A DNA stretch of 64,000 nucleotides from Corynebacterium striatum ATCC 6940 (GTDB lineage: Bacteria; Actinomycetota; Actinomycetes; Mycobacteriales; Mycobacteriaceae). Numbering within the stretch: the stretch's first letter is position 1; every line of letters starts with the position of its first letter. Below the pieces are notes generated by a model that saw only the letters and a list, made by a program, of their open reading frames with translations, was not told where the DNA came from and made no database searches. The DNA lies in NCBI RefSeq assembly GCF_000159135.1, contig NZ_GG667531.1, positions 149,819 through 213,818 on the forward strand, in the 5' to 3' direction. This document shows positions 9,496 to 18,581 of the stretch, in pieces. The position numbers were made by a program, and so were the translations under genes.

Positions 9496-11502
9496 TTATG
9501 CGCGGTAATCGTCAACGTCACGCCAGGCAAGGCGGTTCAACGAATGGGAGTCTGCCTGTGGAAGGACGAACACGTGGGCCACATCGCGCATCGGTTCGAG
9601 GCGCACGAAGTTGCGGTTGGACCAGTTATAAGCCGCGCCAGTGATCGCATCGTGCACGGTGTAGACGTCGCCGTCTGCGCGGCCGATGGCCTCCATGTCC
9701 ACGGTCACGGTGGCCTCCTGGGCATTGCGCGGGTCTAGGTTCACCACGGCGAGAACCACGTTGCCGGTGGCTGGGTCCGCCTTTGAGTAGGCGATGATGT
9801 TCTCGTTATCCGCATTGTGGAACTTGAGGTTGCGCAGCTGCTGCAGGGCCGGGTTCTCGCGGCGAATCAGATTCAGCAGGCGGATGTAAGCCTCAAGCGA
9901 CGCCCCCTTCTTCAGCGCTGCCTGGAAGTCGCGCGGGCGCAGCTCGTACTTTTCGGAATCCAAGTACTCTTCACTACCCGGCGCAACAGCCTCGTGCTCG
10001 TAGAGCTCATAGCCGGAGTAGACGCCCCACAGCGGCGACAAGGTGGCCGCGAGAACCGCGCGGATGGCGAACATTGCGCGGCCGCCGGTCTGTAGGGACT
10101 CGTGCAGGATGTCCGGGGTATTCACGAACAAGTTCGGGCGGCAGATATCAGCCTGTTCGACGTGCATCTTGGCAAACTCCGTCAACTCGTACTTGGAGGT
10201 CTGCCAGGTGAAGTAGGTATAAGACTGGGTAAAACCAGCCTTGGCCAGCCCAAACAGGCGCGGTGCGCGGGTGAAGGCCTCAGCCAAGAAGATGACCTCA
10301 GGATGGGTTACGTGGACCTTGGAGATGAGCCAGTTCCAGAAGTTTGCTGGCTTCGTGTGCGGGTTATCTACGCGGAAGGTGGTCACACCCGCATCGACCC
10401 ACAGCATGATCACGCGGAAAATCTCGTTGTAGATGCCGTCAGGATCATTATCGAAGTTGAGTGGGTAGATGTCCTGGTACTTCTTTGGCGGGTTTTCCGC
10501 GTAGGCGATGGTGCCGTCCGGCAGCACCGTGAAAAACTCTGGATTGGTTTGCGCCCATGGGTGATCCGGCGAAGCCTGAAGGGCCAAGTCCAAGGCCACC
10601 TCGAGACCCAGCTCCTTTGCGCGGGCCACCAGCTCCTTGAAGTCTTCCATCGTGCCCAGTTGCGGGTGCGTGGCGGAGTGGTCTTGAATAGCCCACGGGG
10701 AGCCGACGTCGCCTGGCTCTGCTACCACGGAGTTGTTCTTGCCCTTGCGGTGTACCTCGCCAATCGGGTGAATCGGCGGGAAGTAGACGGTATCGAAGCC
10801 CATATCCGCGACGCGTTCCAAAGCCTTCTGCGTGGTTTTGAACGTGCCATGCACCGGCTGGCCGTTCTCGTCCCAACCGCCCGTGGAGCGAGGGAACAAC
10901 TCGTACCAAGAGTTGAATAACGCTTCGCGACGCTCAACTAATACCTCGTGGATTTCGCCCTCTACGAGGAGATCGCGCAGCGGGTGGGTGTGCAAAAGCT
11001 TCGTAGTCTCTTCAGACAGCGCCAGTTGCACTCGCTCGGCGGGGTCCAAGGATTCGTCGCTCAGCGCACGGGCGGCGTCGATAAGCAGCGCTGCCTTATC
11101 CGTTGGGGACTGAAGGGATGCACGCTCGAAGAGCTCCGTGCCGTGGAGCAAGTCATTGGACAGTTCCTGCGCTGACTGGCCGGCCTCCATCTTCTTGGTA
11201 ATGGCGTTACGCCACGTCGCCATCGGATCTGACCACGCGTCTACACGGAAGAACCAGCGGCCGGGGGTCGCCGGAGTAAACACGCCATGCACTCGGTCGG
11301 GATTGACGGCATCGAAGTCCATCGTCACGGAAGAAACCGCGGGGGAGTCCGAGTTCCACACCGACAACGTTGCGGCGACTGCGTCGTGGCCCTCCCGCCA
11401 CACCAGCGCAGTTACTGGAATTACCTCGTCCACCACTGCTTTAGAAGGGACAGAACCGGACAAGCTTGGGCGAACGTCATCGATAGCAAGGCGTGTAGTC
11501 AT
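9496..11502 (-). CDS. glgE: Maltosyltransferase GlgE (maltose-1-phosphate dependent)
   Basis: A 668-residue GH13_3 enzyme that transfers maltose from alpha-maltose-1-phosphate to alpha-1,4-glucan. Landmarks are the N-terminal domain with RPSLSGSVPSKAVVDEVIPV, the GWDENGQPVHG and PIHPIGEVHRKGKNN segments, the nucleophile region TTFRVDNPHTKP (about residue 376) and the acid/base region FLAEAFTR (about 404). The ATG at 11502 has no ribosome site but a TTAATCT -10-like element a few bases upstream, consistent with a leaderless transcript. It is divergent from the ABC ATPase gene and followed by glgB. Confidence 0.95.
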   Translation of the reverse strand: MTTRLAIDDVRPSLSGSVPSKAVVDEVIPVTALVWREGHDAVAATLSVWNSDSPAVSSVTMDFDAVNPDRVHGVFTPATPGRWFFRVDAWSDPMATWRNAITKKMEAGQSAQELSNDLLHGTELFERASLQSPTDKAALLIDAARALSDESLDPAERVQLALSEETTKLLHTHPLRDLLVEGEIHEVLVERREALFNSWYELFPRSTGGWDENGQPVHGTFKTTQKALERVADMGFDTVYFPPIHPIGEVHRKGKNNSVVAEPGDVGSPWAIQDHSATHPQLGTMEDFKELVARAKELGLEVALDLALQASPDHPWAQTNPEFFTVLPDGTIAYAENPPKKYQDIYPLNFDNDPDGIYNEIFRVIMLWVDAGVTTFRVDNPHTKPANFWNWLISKVHVTHPEVIFLAEAFTRAPRLFGLAKAGFTQSYTYFTWQTSKYELTEFAKMHVEQADICRPNLFVNTPDILHESLQTGGRAMFAIRAVLAATLSPLWGVYSGYELYEHEAVAPGSEEYLDSEKYELRPRDFQAALKKGASLEAYIRLLNLIRRENPALQQLRNLKFHNADNENIIAYSKADPATGNVVLAVVNLDPRNAQEATVTVDMEAIGRADGDVYTVHDAITGAAYNWSNRNFVRLEPMRDVAHVFVLPQADSHSLNRLAWRDVDDYRA

Positions 11503-11569
11503 GCCCTTAAGATTAATGCAGCTGTGTCACTTTCACCGGCCAACAGAAATATCCGCCACAATAGAACCT

Positions 11570-12412
<843 letters not shown>

Positions 12413-12424
12413 ACGGAAAGATGC

Positions 12425-13252
12425 ATGACCCAGCCCATCCATGACCGCCTTGACGCGATCGACCATAACGAAACCACCGGGTTCAATGGTGGACGCTTGG
12501 CGGCGACTGTCTTGCTTCTTAGAGACGGCGAAGAAGGGCTCGAGGTATGGATTCAGGAGCGCGTGTCCACCATGCGCAACTATCCAGGGCACGCGGTGTT
12601 CCCAGGCGGAGGAGTCGACCCACGTGACTTCCCGCCCCGCATGTGGGACTCAGGCGATCTGTGGACAGGCCGCTCCGTTATCTCCCTGGCACGGCGCATG
12701 GGAGTAACCAAGTACAAAGCACATGCCTTGGTGTTTGCAGCGATCCGCGAACTGTTCGAGGAATCCGGCACGCTGCTCGCCATTCGCGACGACGGCATTG
12801 TCTCCGACGCATCGCGTTATCACCGCGAGCGCGTCCTCCTCGAATCCCATGACATCTCTTTTACCGAGTTTCTCAGCAACAACGGCATGCGCGCCGATTC
12901 CGACATGCTCCGCCCGTGGTCCCGTTGGGCAGGCGAAGACGGGGGACAGTGGTTCGACACCTTCTTTTTCATTGGGGTACTGCCCGAGGGCCAGGAGCCG
13001 GACGGTCACACCATGGAGGCCGACGACGCCGGTTGGTTTCCACCGCAGCTCGTCCTCGACGGTTGGCGCGCCGGGCTGGTGCGCCTTGCGCTGCCCACGT
13101 GGGCACAGATGCTGCGGCTATCCAGCTATTCCACGGTGCAAGAAGCGCTTGACGACGCCTCCTTCTCCGACCTTCGCCCCATCATCGGCGATCCCAAAGA
13201 CGACCCGCGCTACCGCGAGTACTTTACGACTTTCCCAGTAGACAGAATATGA
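12425..13252 (+). CDS. NUDIX hydrolase
   Basis: A 275-residue Nudix protein. A Nudix-like block is split between GHAVFPGGGVDPRD and AAIRELFEESGTLLAI (about residues 105-119), where REL-FEESG supplies the metal-binding glutamates. The wide gap between the two parts and the length match the actinobacterial family related to CoA pyrophosphatase/NUDT19-like enzymes rather than MutT. Substrate is unknown. Its TGA overlaps the ATG of the next gene by four bases, so the two are translationally coupled. Confidence 0.85.
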   Translation: MTQPIHDRLDAIDHNETTGFNGGRLAATVLLLRDGEEGLEVWIQERVSTMRNYPGHAVFPGGGVDPRDFPPRMWDSGDLWTGRSVISLARRMGVTKYKAHALVFAAIRELFEESGTLLAIRDDGIVSDASRYHRERVLLESHDISFTEFLSNNGMRADSDMLRPWSRWAGEDGGQWFDTFFFIGVLPEGQEPDGHTMEADDAGWFPPQLVLDGWRAGLVRLALPTWAQMLRLSSYSTVQEALDDASFSDLRPIIGDPKDDPRYREYFTTFPVDRI

Positions 13253-14442
13253 GTTATACCCTCGCTGAGGTCGATTTCCTCACCCAGCATCTGCCCGAAA
13301 TCGCGGGCCTAAACCTTGAGTTCAGCAAAGCCTCGCAGCTGAGCGACGTCGCCAAGCTCCAGCAGCTCTACGGTGAGAACTATCGCTGCGTGGCCGAACT
13401 GATCAAAGCCCGGCGCAGCGGCAAGCTACCAGCCGACTGGCTCATGGATTCCGACTCTGCGCAGCAGGCCACGCCTTTGGTGCTGGCGCAGTACCGACGC
13501 CGCTTTCTGCAAGGCCTGGGCGTGGAACTTGTCCACGATGTCACCTGTTCCATCGGCACCGAAGGGCACGCCTGGAACAAGGGCACCTACATCGGCTCCG
13601 ACCTGGATGCTTCCCGCATCAAAATGGCCCAGCACAACGTGGCCCACCCCTTCTTCCGCGCCGATGCGCTGACCCAAACCTCCACTGCACGGGTACTCAT
13701 CGCTGACCCCGCGCGCCGCAAGGACGGCAAGCGGATCACCGATCCCGCCAAGCTTTTGCCGCCTCTGCCGGACCTAGTTGCTGCGCACAGTGCTGACAGT
13801 TCGCGCATTGCGCACAGTGCCGAGCTGGCCGTGAAGTGCGCGCCCGGCCTCGACTTCTCGCAGTGGCCGGGACTGGTCTCTGTGGCCAGCGTGAACGGCA
13901 ACGTCAAGGAAGCGTGTCTCTATACCCCGGGCTTGGCCACCGGCCGCCAGGCTGTGTTGCTCAAAGACGGCACGGAAGACACTGAAGGCACGGATGGCGC
14001 CGCAGACATCCTCGACAGCAACGACTTTGACGAGGACAACCTGCCCGAGGCCGGCGACATCGGCAGCTACATCATCGACCCCGATGGCGCCGTGGTCCGC
14101 GCGGGTCTGGTGCGCCACTACGCGGCCCGGGAGGGCCTGCACCAGCTCGATCCGCGTATCGCGTACCTCACCGGGGAACGCATCCCGGCAGGCACGTCCG
14201 GATTTCCATTCATTGAGGCCGTGCCCGTCAAGCGGCTTAAGGCTGCGCTGCAGGCGCACGGCGCGGGCTCGCTCGAAATACTGGTCCGCGGTCTAAACGT
14301 CGATCCGGATCAGCTGCGCAAGAAGCTCAAGCTCAAGGGCAAACGTTCCATGGCGATTGTGATGACACGCATTGGCACGCAGGGAATCGCGTTGCTGTGC
14401 GGACCGCGAGTAGTATCGTCCGAGGATAATTACGCAACATAA
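13249..14442 (+). CDS. Class I SAM-dependent methyltransferase, THUMP-like C-terminal domain
   Basis: A 397-residue protein with a Rossmann methyltransferase core: VHDVTCSIGTEGHAW, the acidic end YIGSDLDASRI, and the catalytic-loop-like VLIADPARRKDGKRI. The C-terminal 90 residues resemble the THUMP-like domain found in this actinobacterial family (FPFIEAVPVKRLKAALQAHGAGSLEILVRG). Related proteins are thought to act on RNA, but the target is not known. Start ATG 13249 overlaps the Nudix stop. The next gene, etfB, follows after 24 bases. Confidence 0.82.
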   Translation: MSYTLAEVDFLTQHLPEIAGLNLEFSKASQLSDVAKLQQLYGENYRCVAELIKARRSGKLPADWLMDSDSAQQATPLVLAQYRRRFLQGLGVELVHDVTCSIGTEGHAWNKGTYIGSDLDASRIKMAQHNVAHPFFRADALTQTSTARVLIADPARRKDGKRITDPAKLLPPLPDLVAAHSADSSRIAHSAELAVKCAPGLDFSQWPGLVSVASVNGNVKEACLYTPGLATGRQAVLLKDGTEDTEGTDGAADILDSNDFDEDNLPEAGDIGSYIIDPDGAVVRAGLVRHYAAREGLHQLDPRIAYLTGERIPAGTSGFPFIEAVPVKRLKAALQAHGAGSLEILVRGLNVDPDQLRKKLKLKGKRSMAIVMTRIGTQGIALLCGPRVVSSEDNYAT

Positions 14443-14466
14443 ATCTATCGGAAAGGGAAGTGTCCA

Positions 14467-15243
14467 ATGCCCGCAATCGTGGCTCTGGTCAAACACGTAC
14501 CGGATACCTGGTCCACCAAGTCCCTCGAGGAAGACCACACCCTCGACCGCACCAGCGTCGACAACGTCATCGACGAGATTAACGAGTACTCCGTCGAGCA
14601 GGCCCTGCGCCTGAAGGAGGCTAACCCCGAGTTCAAGGTCGTAGCACTAACCATGGGTCCAGCCGCCGCCGACGAGGCGCTGCGCAAGGCTCTTGCCATG
14701 GGCGCGGACGAGGCAGTGCACGTGCTTGATGACGCCCTCTCCGGCGCCGACGCGCTGTCCACCGCATGGACCCTGAACGCGGCCATCAACACTATTGAGG
14801 ACGTGCAGGTTATTACCCTCGGCAACTCCTCTTCGGACGCATCCACCGGCCTGCTCGCAGGTCTGCTCGCCGAGTACCGCCAGCTGCCTGCGCTTACCGA
14901 TCTGAAGTCCCTGAGCCTAGATGGCGGCGTCCTGCGCGGCGTCCGCGAGGATGCCCGCGGTCACTGGGAGCTCGAGGCGCCTGTGCCTGCGATCGTCTCC
15001 TTTACCGACAAGGCCGATAAGCCGCGTTTCCCCAACTTCAAGGGCCTCATGGCCGCGAAGAAGGCAGAGGTTAGCACCCTCGACGTCGCCAAGCTCGGCA
15101 TCGAGGCAGTGGCGCCGACCACCACCGTTACGGCCTCTGCTCAGCGCCCAGCCCGTACCGCCGGCGAGGTCATTACCGAGCCGAACCCACAAGAAGCCGC
15201 CAAGCAGATCGCCGACTTCCTCGCCGCGAAGAACCTTATCTAG
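14467..15243 (+). CDS. etfB: Electron transfer flavoprotein beta subunit
   Basis: A 258-residue ETF beta/FixA protein that carries electrons from flavin dehydrogenases. It shows the family start IVALVKHVPDTW, the AMP-binding region ALTMGPAAADEALRKALAMGADEAVHV and GLLAGLLAEYRQLPALTDL. It has a good AAGGGAAG ribosome site. It is followed 9 bases later by etfA, forming the usual heterodimer operon. Confidence 0.94.
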   Translation: MPAIVALVKHVPDTWSTKSLEEDHTLDRTSVDNVIDEINEYSVEQALRLKEANPEFKVVALTMGPAAADEALRKALAMGADEAVHVLDDALSGADALSTAWTLNAAINTIEDVQVITLGNSSSDASTGLLAGLLAEYRQLPALTDLKSLSLDGGVLRGVREDARGHWELEAPVPAIVSFTDKADKPRFPNFKGLMAAKKAEVSTLDVAKLGIEAVAPTTTVTASAQRPARTAGEVITEPNPQEAAKQIADFLAAKNLI

Positions 15244-15251
15244 GAGAATAA

Positions 15252-16193
15252 ATGTCTCACGTATACGTACTTGTAGAACACGAAGATAACGTCCTGAATC
15301 CTGTCACCGGCGAGCTCATTACCGCCGCTCGTGCCCTGGGCACCGTTTCTGCGGTCGTCGTCGGCAAGCAGGCCGATGCCTTCGATTCCGAGCTCGCAGC
15401 ACTGGGTGCCGCCCAGATCGTCCAGGCGACCGCCGAGGACTACGACAAGCGCATCATTCTGCCCGAGGTCGATGCCCTGCACGCCCTCGCCGCCGCGAAC
15501 CCAGCCCCAATCGTGCTGGCAGCCACCCCGACCAACAACGAGATCGCCGGCCGCCTTTCTGCGCGTTTGGCGGCTGGCGCCTTGGTCAACGTCGACGGCA
15601 TCAACGCCGATAGTTCCGCACACCTGACCATCTTCGGCGGCTCCTACGAGACCACCGCCACCGCAGCCGGTGCCACCCCGATTTACACTCTGCGCCCTGG
15701 CGCCGTGACCGTTGATCCGCAGCCGGCTGCCGTCGCTCCCGCACCGATGCCGCTGCCCGCCGCCACCGCGAAGGACGTCACCGTTGCTTCCTTCACCCCG
15801 CACGAGAAGTCGGCTCGCCCAGAGCTGACCGCAGCGAAGGTCGTCGTCTCCGGCGGCCGCGGCGTTGAAGACAACTTCTCCACCATCGTGGAGCCGCTGG
15901 CTGACGCCCTCGGCGGCGCCGTCGGCGCCACCCGCGACGCTGTTGACCAGGGCTTCTACGACCCAGCACATCAAGTAGGCCAGACTGGCGTCACCGTGTC
16001 ACCCGATCTCTACATCGCCCTCGGAATCTCCGGTGCCATCCAGCACACTTCCGGTATGCAGACCTCCGGCACCATCGTCGTGGTCAACCAGGACCAAGAC
16101 GAGCCCTTTTTCCAGATCGCCGACCTCGGCGTCGTGGGCGACGTGCACGAGATCGCCCCGGCACTCGTTGCTGAGTTGGAGTCCCGCAAGTAA
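15252..16193 (+). CDS. etfA: Electron transfer flavoprotein alpha subunit
   Basis: A 313-residue ETF alpha/FixB protein. The C-terminal FAD domain is intact ([32 protein letters not shown] and the [13 protein letters not shown] motif, about residues 200-280). It forms the FAD-binding heterodimer with EtfB. Its TAA overlaps the ATG of the cysteine desulfurase gene (TAATG), so the three are one transcript. Confidence 0.94.
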   Translation: MSHVYVLVEHEDNVLNPVTGELITAARALGTVSAVVVGKQADAFDSELAALGAAQIVQATAEDYDKRIILPEVDALHALAAANPAPIVLAATPTNNEIAGRLSARLAAGALVNVDGINADSSAHLTIFGGSYETTATAAGATPIYTLRPGAVTVDPQPAAVAPAPMPLPAATAKDVTVASFTPHEKSARPELTAAKVVVSGGRGVEDNFSTIVEPLADALGGAVGATRDAVDQGFYDPAHQVGQTGVTVSPDLYIALGISGAIQHTSGMQTSGTIVVVNQDQDEPFFQIADLGVVGDVHEIAPALVAELESRK

Positions 16194-17302
16194 TGTCTCG
16201 CTACTTCGACTATGCGGCCACCCAACCCATGCGCCAGGTGGCCATCGATGCTTGGGTTGCCGCCTCCGGGGCCGTTAACTCGGGAGCCCAGTATGCCTCT
16301 GGCAGGCGCGCTCGCTCCGTGCTTGACGACGCCCGCGAGAAAGTCGCCGAGCTCCTTGGCTGCGAACCCATCGAAGTGATCTTCACTTCTTCTGGAACTG
16401 AAGCAGACAACATCGCTATCCAGGGCCTTTACAAGGCTGGCAACACGAACCGCGTCATCTCGACGCCCATCGAGCATCCCGCTGTCCGCGACACCGTCGC
16501 ACAGTTGAAGGGCGCGCAGGTGGATCTGCTGCCTGTCGACAGACACTCCCACGTCAGCGACCTCTCGCTGCTGGATACCCCGGCCGACGTCGCCACTTGC
16601 ATGTGGGCCAACAACGAGACCGGTGCTATCCAGCCCATCGCTGAGTTCGCGGCGCGCGCGCAAGCTGCCGGGACGCCCGTTCACGTGGATGCGGTCCAGG
16701 TGGCAGGTAAGTTGCCCATTAACTTCCACGAGCTGGGGCTGACCACTCTGGCTGCGAGTGCCCACAAGTTCGGCGGCCCGCGCGGCATCGGACTCCTGCT
16801 GGCCAAGCGCAGCCCGGCACCGCAGCCCATCGCCTATGGCGGCGGCCAGGAACGTGGAATCCGCCCTGGCACAGTCGACGTCGCCAGTGCCTCGGCTCTA
16901 GCCGCAGCTCTCGAGGAGTCCATCGCCGAGATTCCTTCCGAGTCCCAGCGCGTGGGCCGGCTTCGCGACACCCTCCGCGCAGGCATCGTATCCAGCATTG
17001 ACAACGTGGTGCTCAACTCCTCCGAGCCGATGCTTCCTTCGCACCTGCACGTTTCTTTCCCCGGAACTGATGGCGACAGCCTCATCATGCTGCTCGACTC
17101 GTTGGGCATCGAGGCGTCGACAGGCAGTGCATGCCATTCCGGTGTGAATCGCATGTCACACGTGCTGGAAGCAATGAATGTTTCCGAGGCCGATGGAATT
17201 GGTTCGCTACGCTTTACCCTCGGACGCAACACCACCCAAGAGGACGTTGACTTCGTGCTCCAGGAGCTGCCCGCAGTGGTAGCGCGTGCCCGCAGCGTTT
17301 AG
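16193..17302 (+). CDS. Cysteine desulfurase (NifS/IscS type)
   Basis: A 369-residue PLP enzyme that removes sulfur from cysteine. The PLP lysine is in SAHKFGGPRG (about residue 193) and the persulfide Cys in STGSACHSGVNRMSH (about 313). FDYAATQPM and NNETGAIQP are typical. In related actinobacteria this gene lies directly before mnmA, to which it gives sulfur for tRNA 2-thiouridine; here mnmA is 7 kb away because the lipid-alanylation/HNH/GH25 block sits between them. Confidence 0.92.
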   Translation: MSRYFDYAATQPMRQVAIDAWVAASGAVNSGAQYASGRRARSVLDDAREKVAELLGCEPIEVIFTSSGTEADNIAIQGLYKAGNTNRVISTPIEHPAVRDTVAQLKGAQVDLLPVDRHSHVSDLSLLDTPADVATCMWANNETGAIQPIAEFAARAQAAGTPVHVDAVQVAGKLPINFHELGLTTLAASAHKFGGPRGIGLLLAKRSPAPQPIAYGGGQERGIRPGTVDVASASALAAALEESIAEIPSESQRVGRLRDTLRAGIVSSIDNVVLNSSEPMLPSHLHVSFPGTDGDSLIMLLDSLGIEASTGSACHSGVNRMSHVLEAMNVSEADGIGSLRFTLGRNTTQEDVDFVLQELPAVVARARSV

Positions 17303-17372
17303 GTAGCGATTCAGTACCAACCTCGCAGCCTTCTCACAGCGTATTCAGCCAGCGCAGGACTAGTGTTTAGGA

Positions 17373-18581
17373 GTGAATTTTTTCCTAGACCTTCCGCTGG
17401 CTGATCCTGTTAATGGCATCATTTACGTGGTCATCCTCGTGGGCGCAGTTGGCTTGATTGCATGGACCCGCAAGATAAAGCCGGTCTTGTTCGCCGTTGC
17501 TGCCGCGATCATCGCGTGGCTTTTCCTTCGGCACTGGGACGTTCCCGTCTACATTCTGATCGCGGGTGCCATTGCTATCGCTGCGTTGCTTCGCAAACCT
17601 AAGACTTCGACCGTGATCGCTGGGCTGTTGTCCTTGATCGCACTGGCCGGTTTGGTGAATTTGGAGTACCAAACGTACCCGACCGTCGGTTCCCTCGACC
17701 CTAGGCCCGTGGCCCAAGAGATCTCACCTTGGCAGTTGCCTACCTACAAGGGCCAAGGCGCTGCGACGGTGCATTTGAACCTGCAAGGGGAGAAGTCAGG
17801 CTTTAAGGCGCGGGAGGCCATCGCTTACCTGCCACCTGCTTATTTCCGCGGACAACGACTGCCAGTGATGGTGCTTCTCCACGGCAACCCGGGTGGACCT
17901 GAACAATGGTTTGGTTCAGGAGGCGCCGCGCAGACCGCGGACCAGTTCCAAGCAGCAAACGGAGGAGTTTCGCCAATCGTTATCGCGGTGGATGCGACTG
18001 GCTCGGAAACTGGAAATCCCGTATGCGCCGACTCTGCCCGTGCCAAGGTCATGACCTATCTCTCGCAGGACGTGCCCGCTGCAATCAAAAAGCAGCTGCG
18101 CGTAGACGAGGATCAGTCGCACTGGTCACTTGCAGGCTTGTCCTATGGCGGTACGTGTTCGCTGCAAGTGGCCACGAACCATCCCGCAAGTTACGGCAGT
18201 TACATGGACTTTTCCGGTCAAGCTGAGCCCACCCTGGGCAATCACTCGGACACCGTGACGAAGCTCTTCGAAGGCGACGAGCGCGCCTTCCAAGCACAAA
18301 ATCCTGCGCACCTGCTTCAGAACAAGAAATATCCCAATCTTGCGGTGGCGTTCATTTCCGGCGATAAGGATAAAGATGCCCAGAGCGCGCAGAACGATCT
18401 CGCCGAGATGCTCCGGCAGGCAGGCGCTAAGAGCTACGTTGCCACGCTGCCCGGCGGCCATTCCTTCGGGGTTTGGCGGCCCGCGCTTAGACAAACCTTC
18501 GCGTGGGCTGCAGCCCGCGGAGGAATCCAAGTAGAACGAGACCCATTCGACGGAATTAAGGAATCCGATGTCCACGCTTAA
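17373..18581 (+). CDS. Membrane-anchored esterase paired with aaPGS (Ala-PG formation)
   Basis: A 402-residue protein with about four N-terminal transmembrane helices (residues 15-105) and an extracytoplasmic alpha/beta-hydrolase domain. The oxyanion segment VLLHGNPGGPEQW, nucleophile elbow GLSYGG (Ser near 257), an Asp in SGDKDKD and a His in PGGHSFGVW form a plausible triad. It overlaps the downstream aminoacyl-PG synthase gene by 14 bases. In C. glutamicum an esterase encoded just upstream of the aaPGS homologue is needed for alanyl-phosphatidylglycerol, and this pair has the same arrangement. Start GTG 17373. Confidence 0.85.
   Translation: MNFFLDLPLADPVNGIIYVVILVGAVGLIAWTRKIKPVLFAVAAAIIAWLFLRHWDVPVYILIAGAIAIAALLRKPKTSTVIAGLLSLIALAGLVNLEYQTYPTVGSLDPRPVAQEISPWQLPTYKGQGAATVHLNLQGEKSGFKAREAIAYLPPAYFRGQRLPVMVLLHGNPGGPEQWFGSGGAAQTADQFQAANGGVSPIVIAVDATGSETGNPVCADSARAKVMTYLSQDVPAAIKKQLRVDEDQSHWSLAGLSYGGTCSLQVATNHPASYGSYMDFSGQAEPTLGNHSDTVTKLFEGDERAFQAQNPAHLLQNKKYPNLAVAFISGDKDKDAQSAQNDLAEMLRQAGAKSYVATLPGGHSFGVWRPALRQTFAWAAARGGIQVERDPFDGIKESDVHA

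Noticed and set aside
10102..10920. 272-codon open frame opposite glgE
   Set aside because: Antisense to an intact GH13 enzyme; composition follows the codon bias of glgE.
11138..11569. N-terminal extension of the ABC ATPase frame
   Set aside because: It lies wholly antisense to glgE; Walker A begins normally from the 11570-11597 starts.
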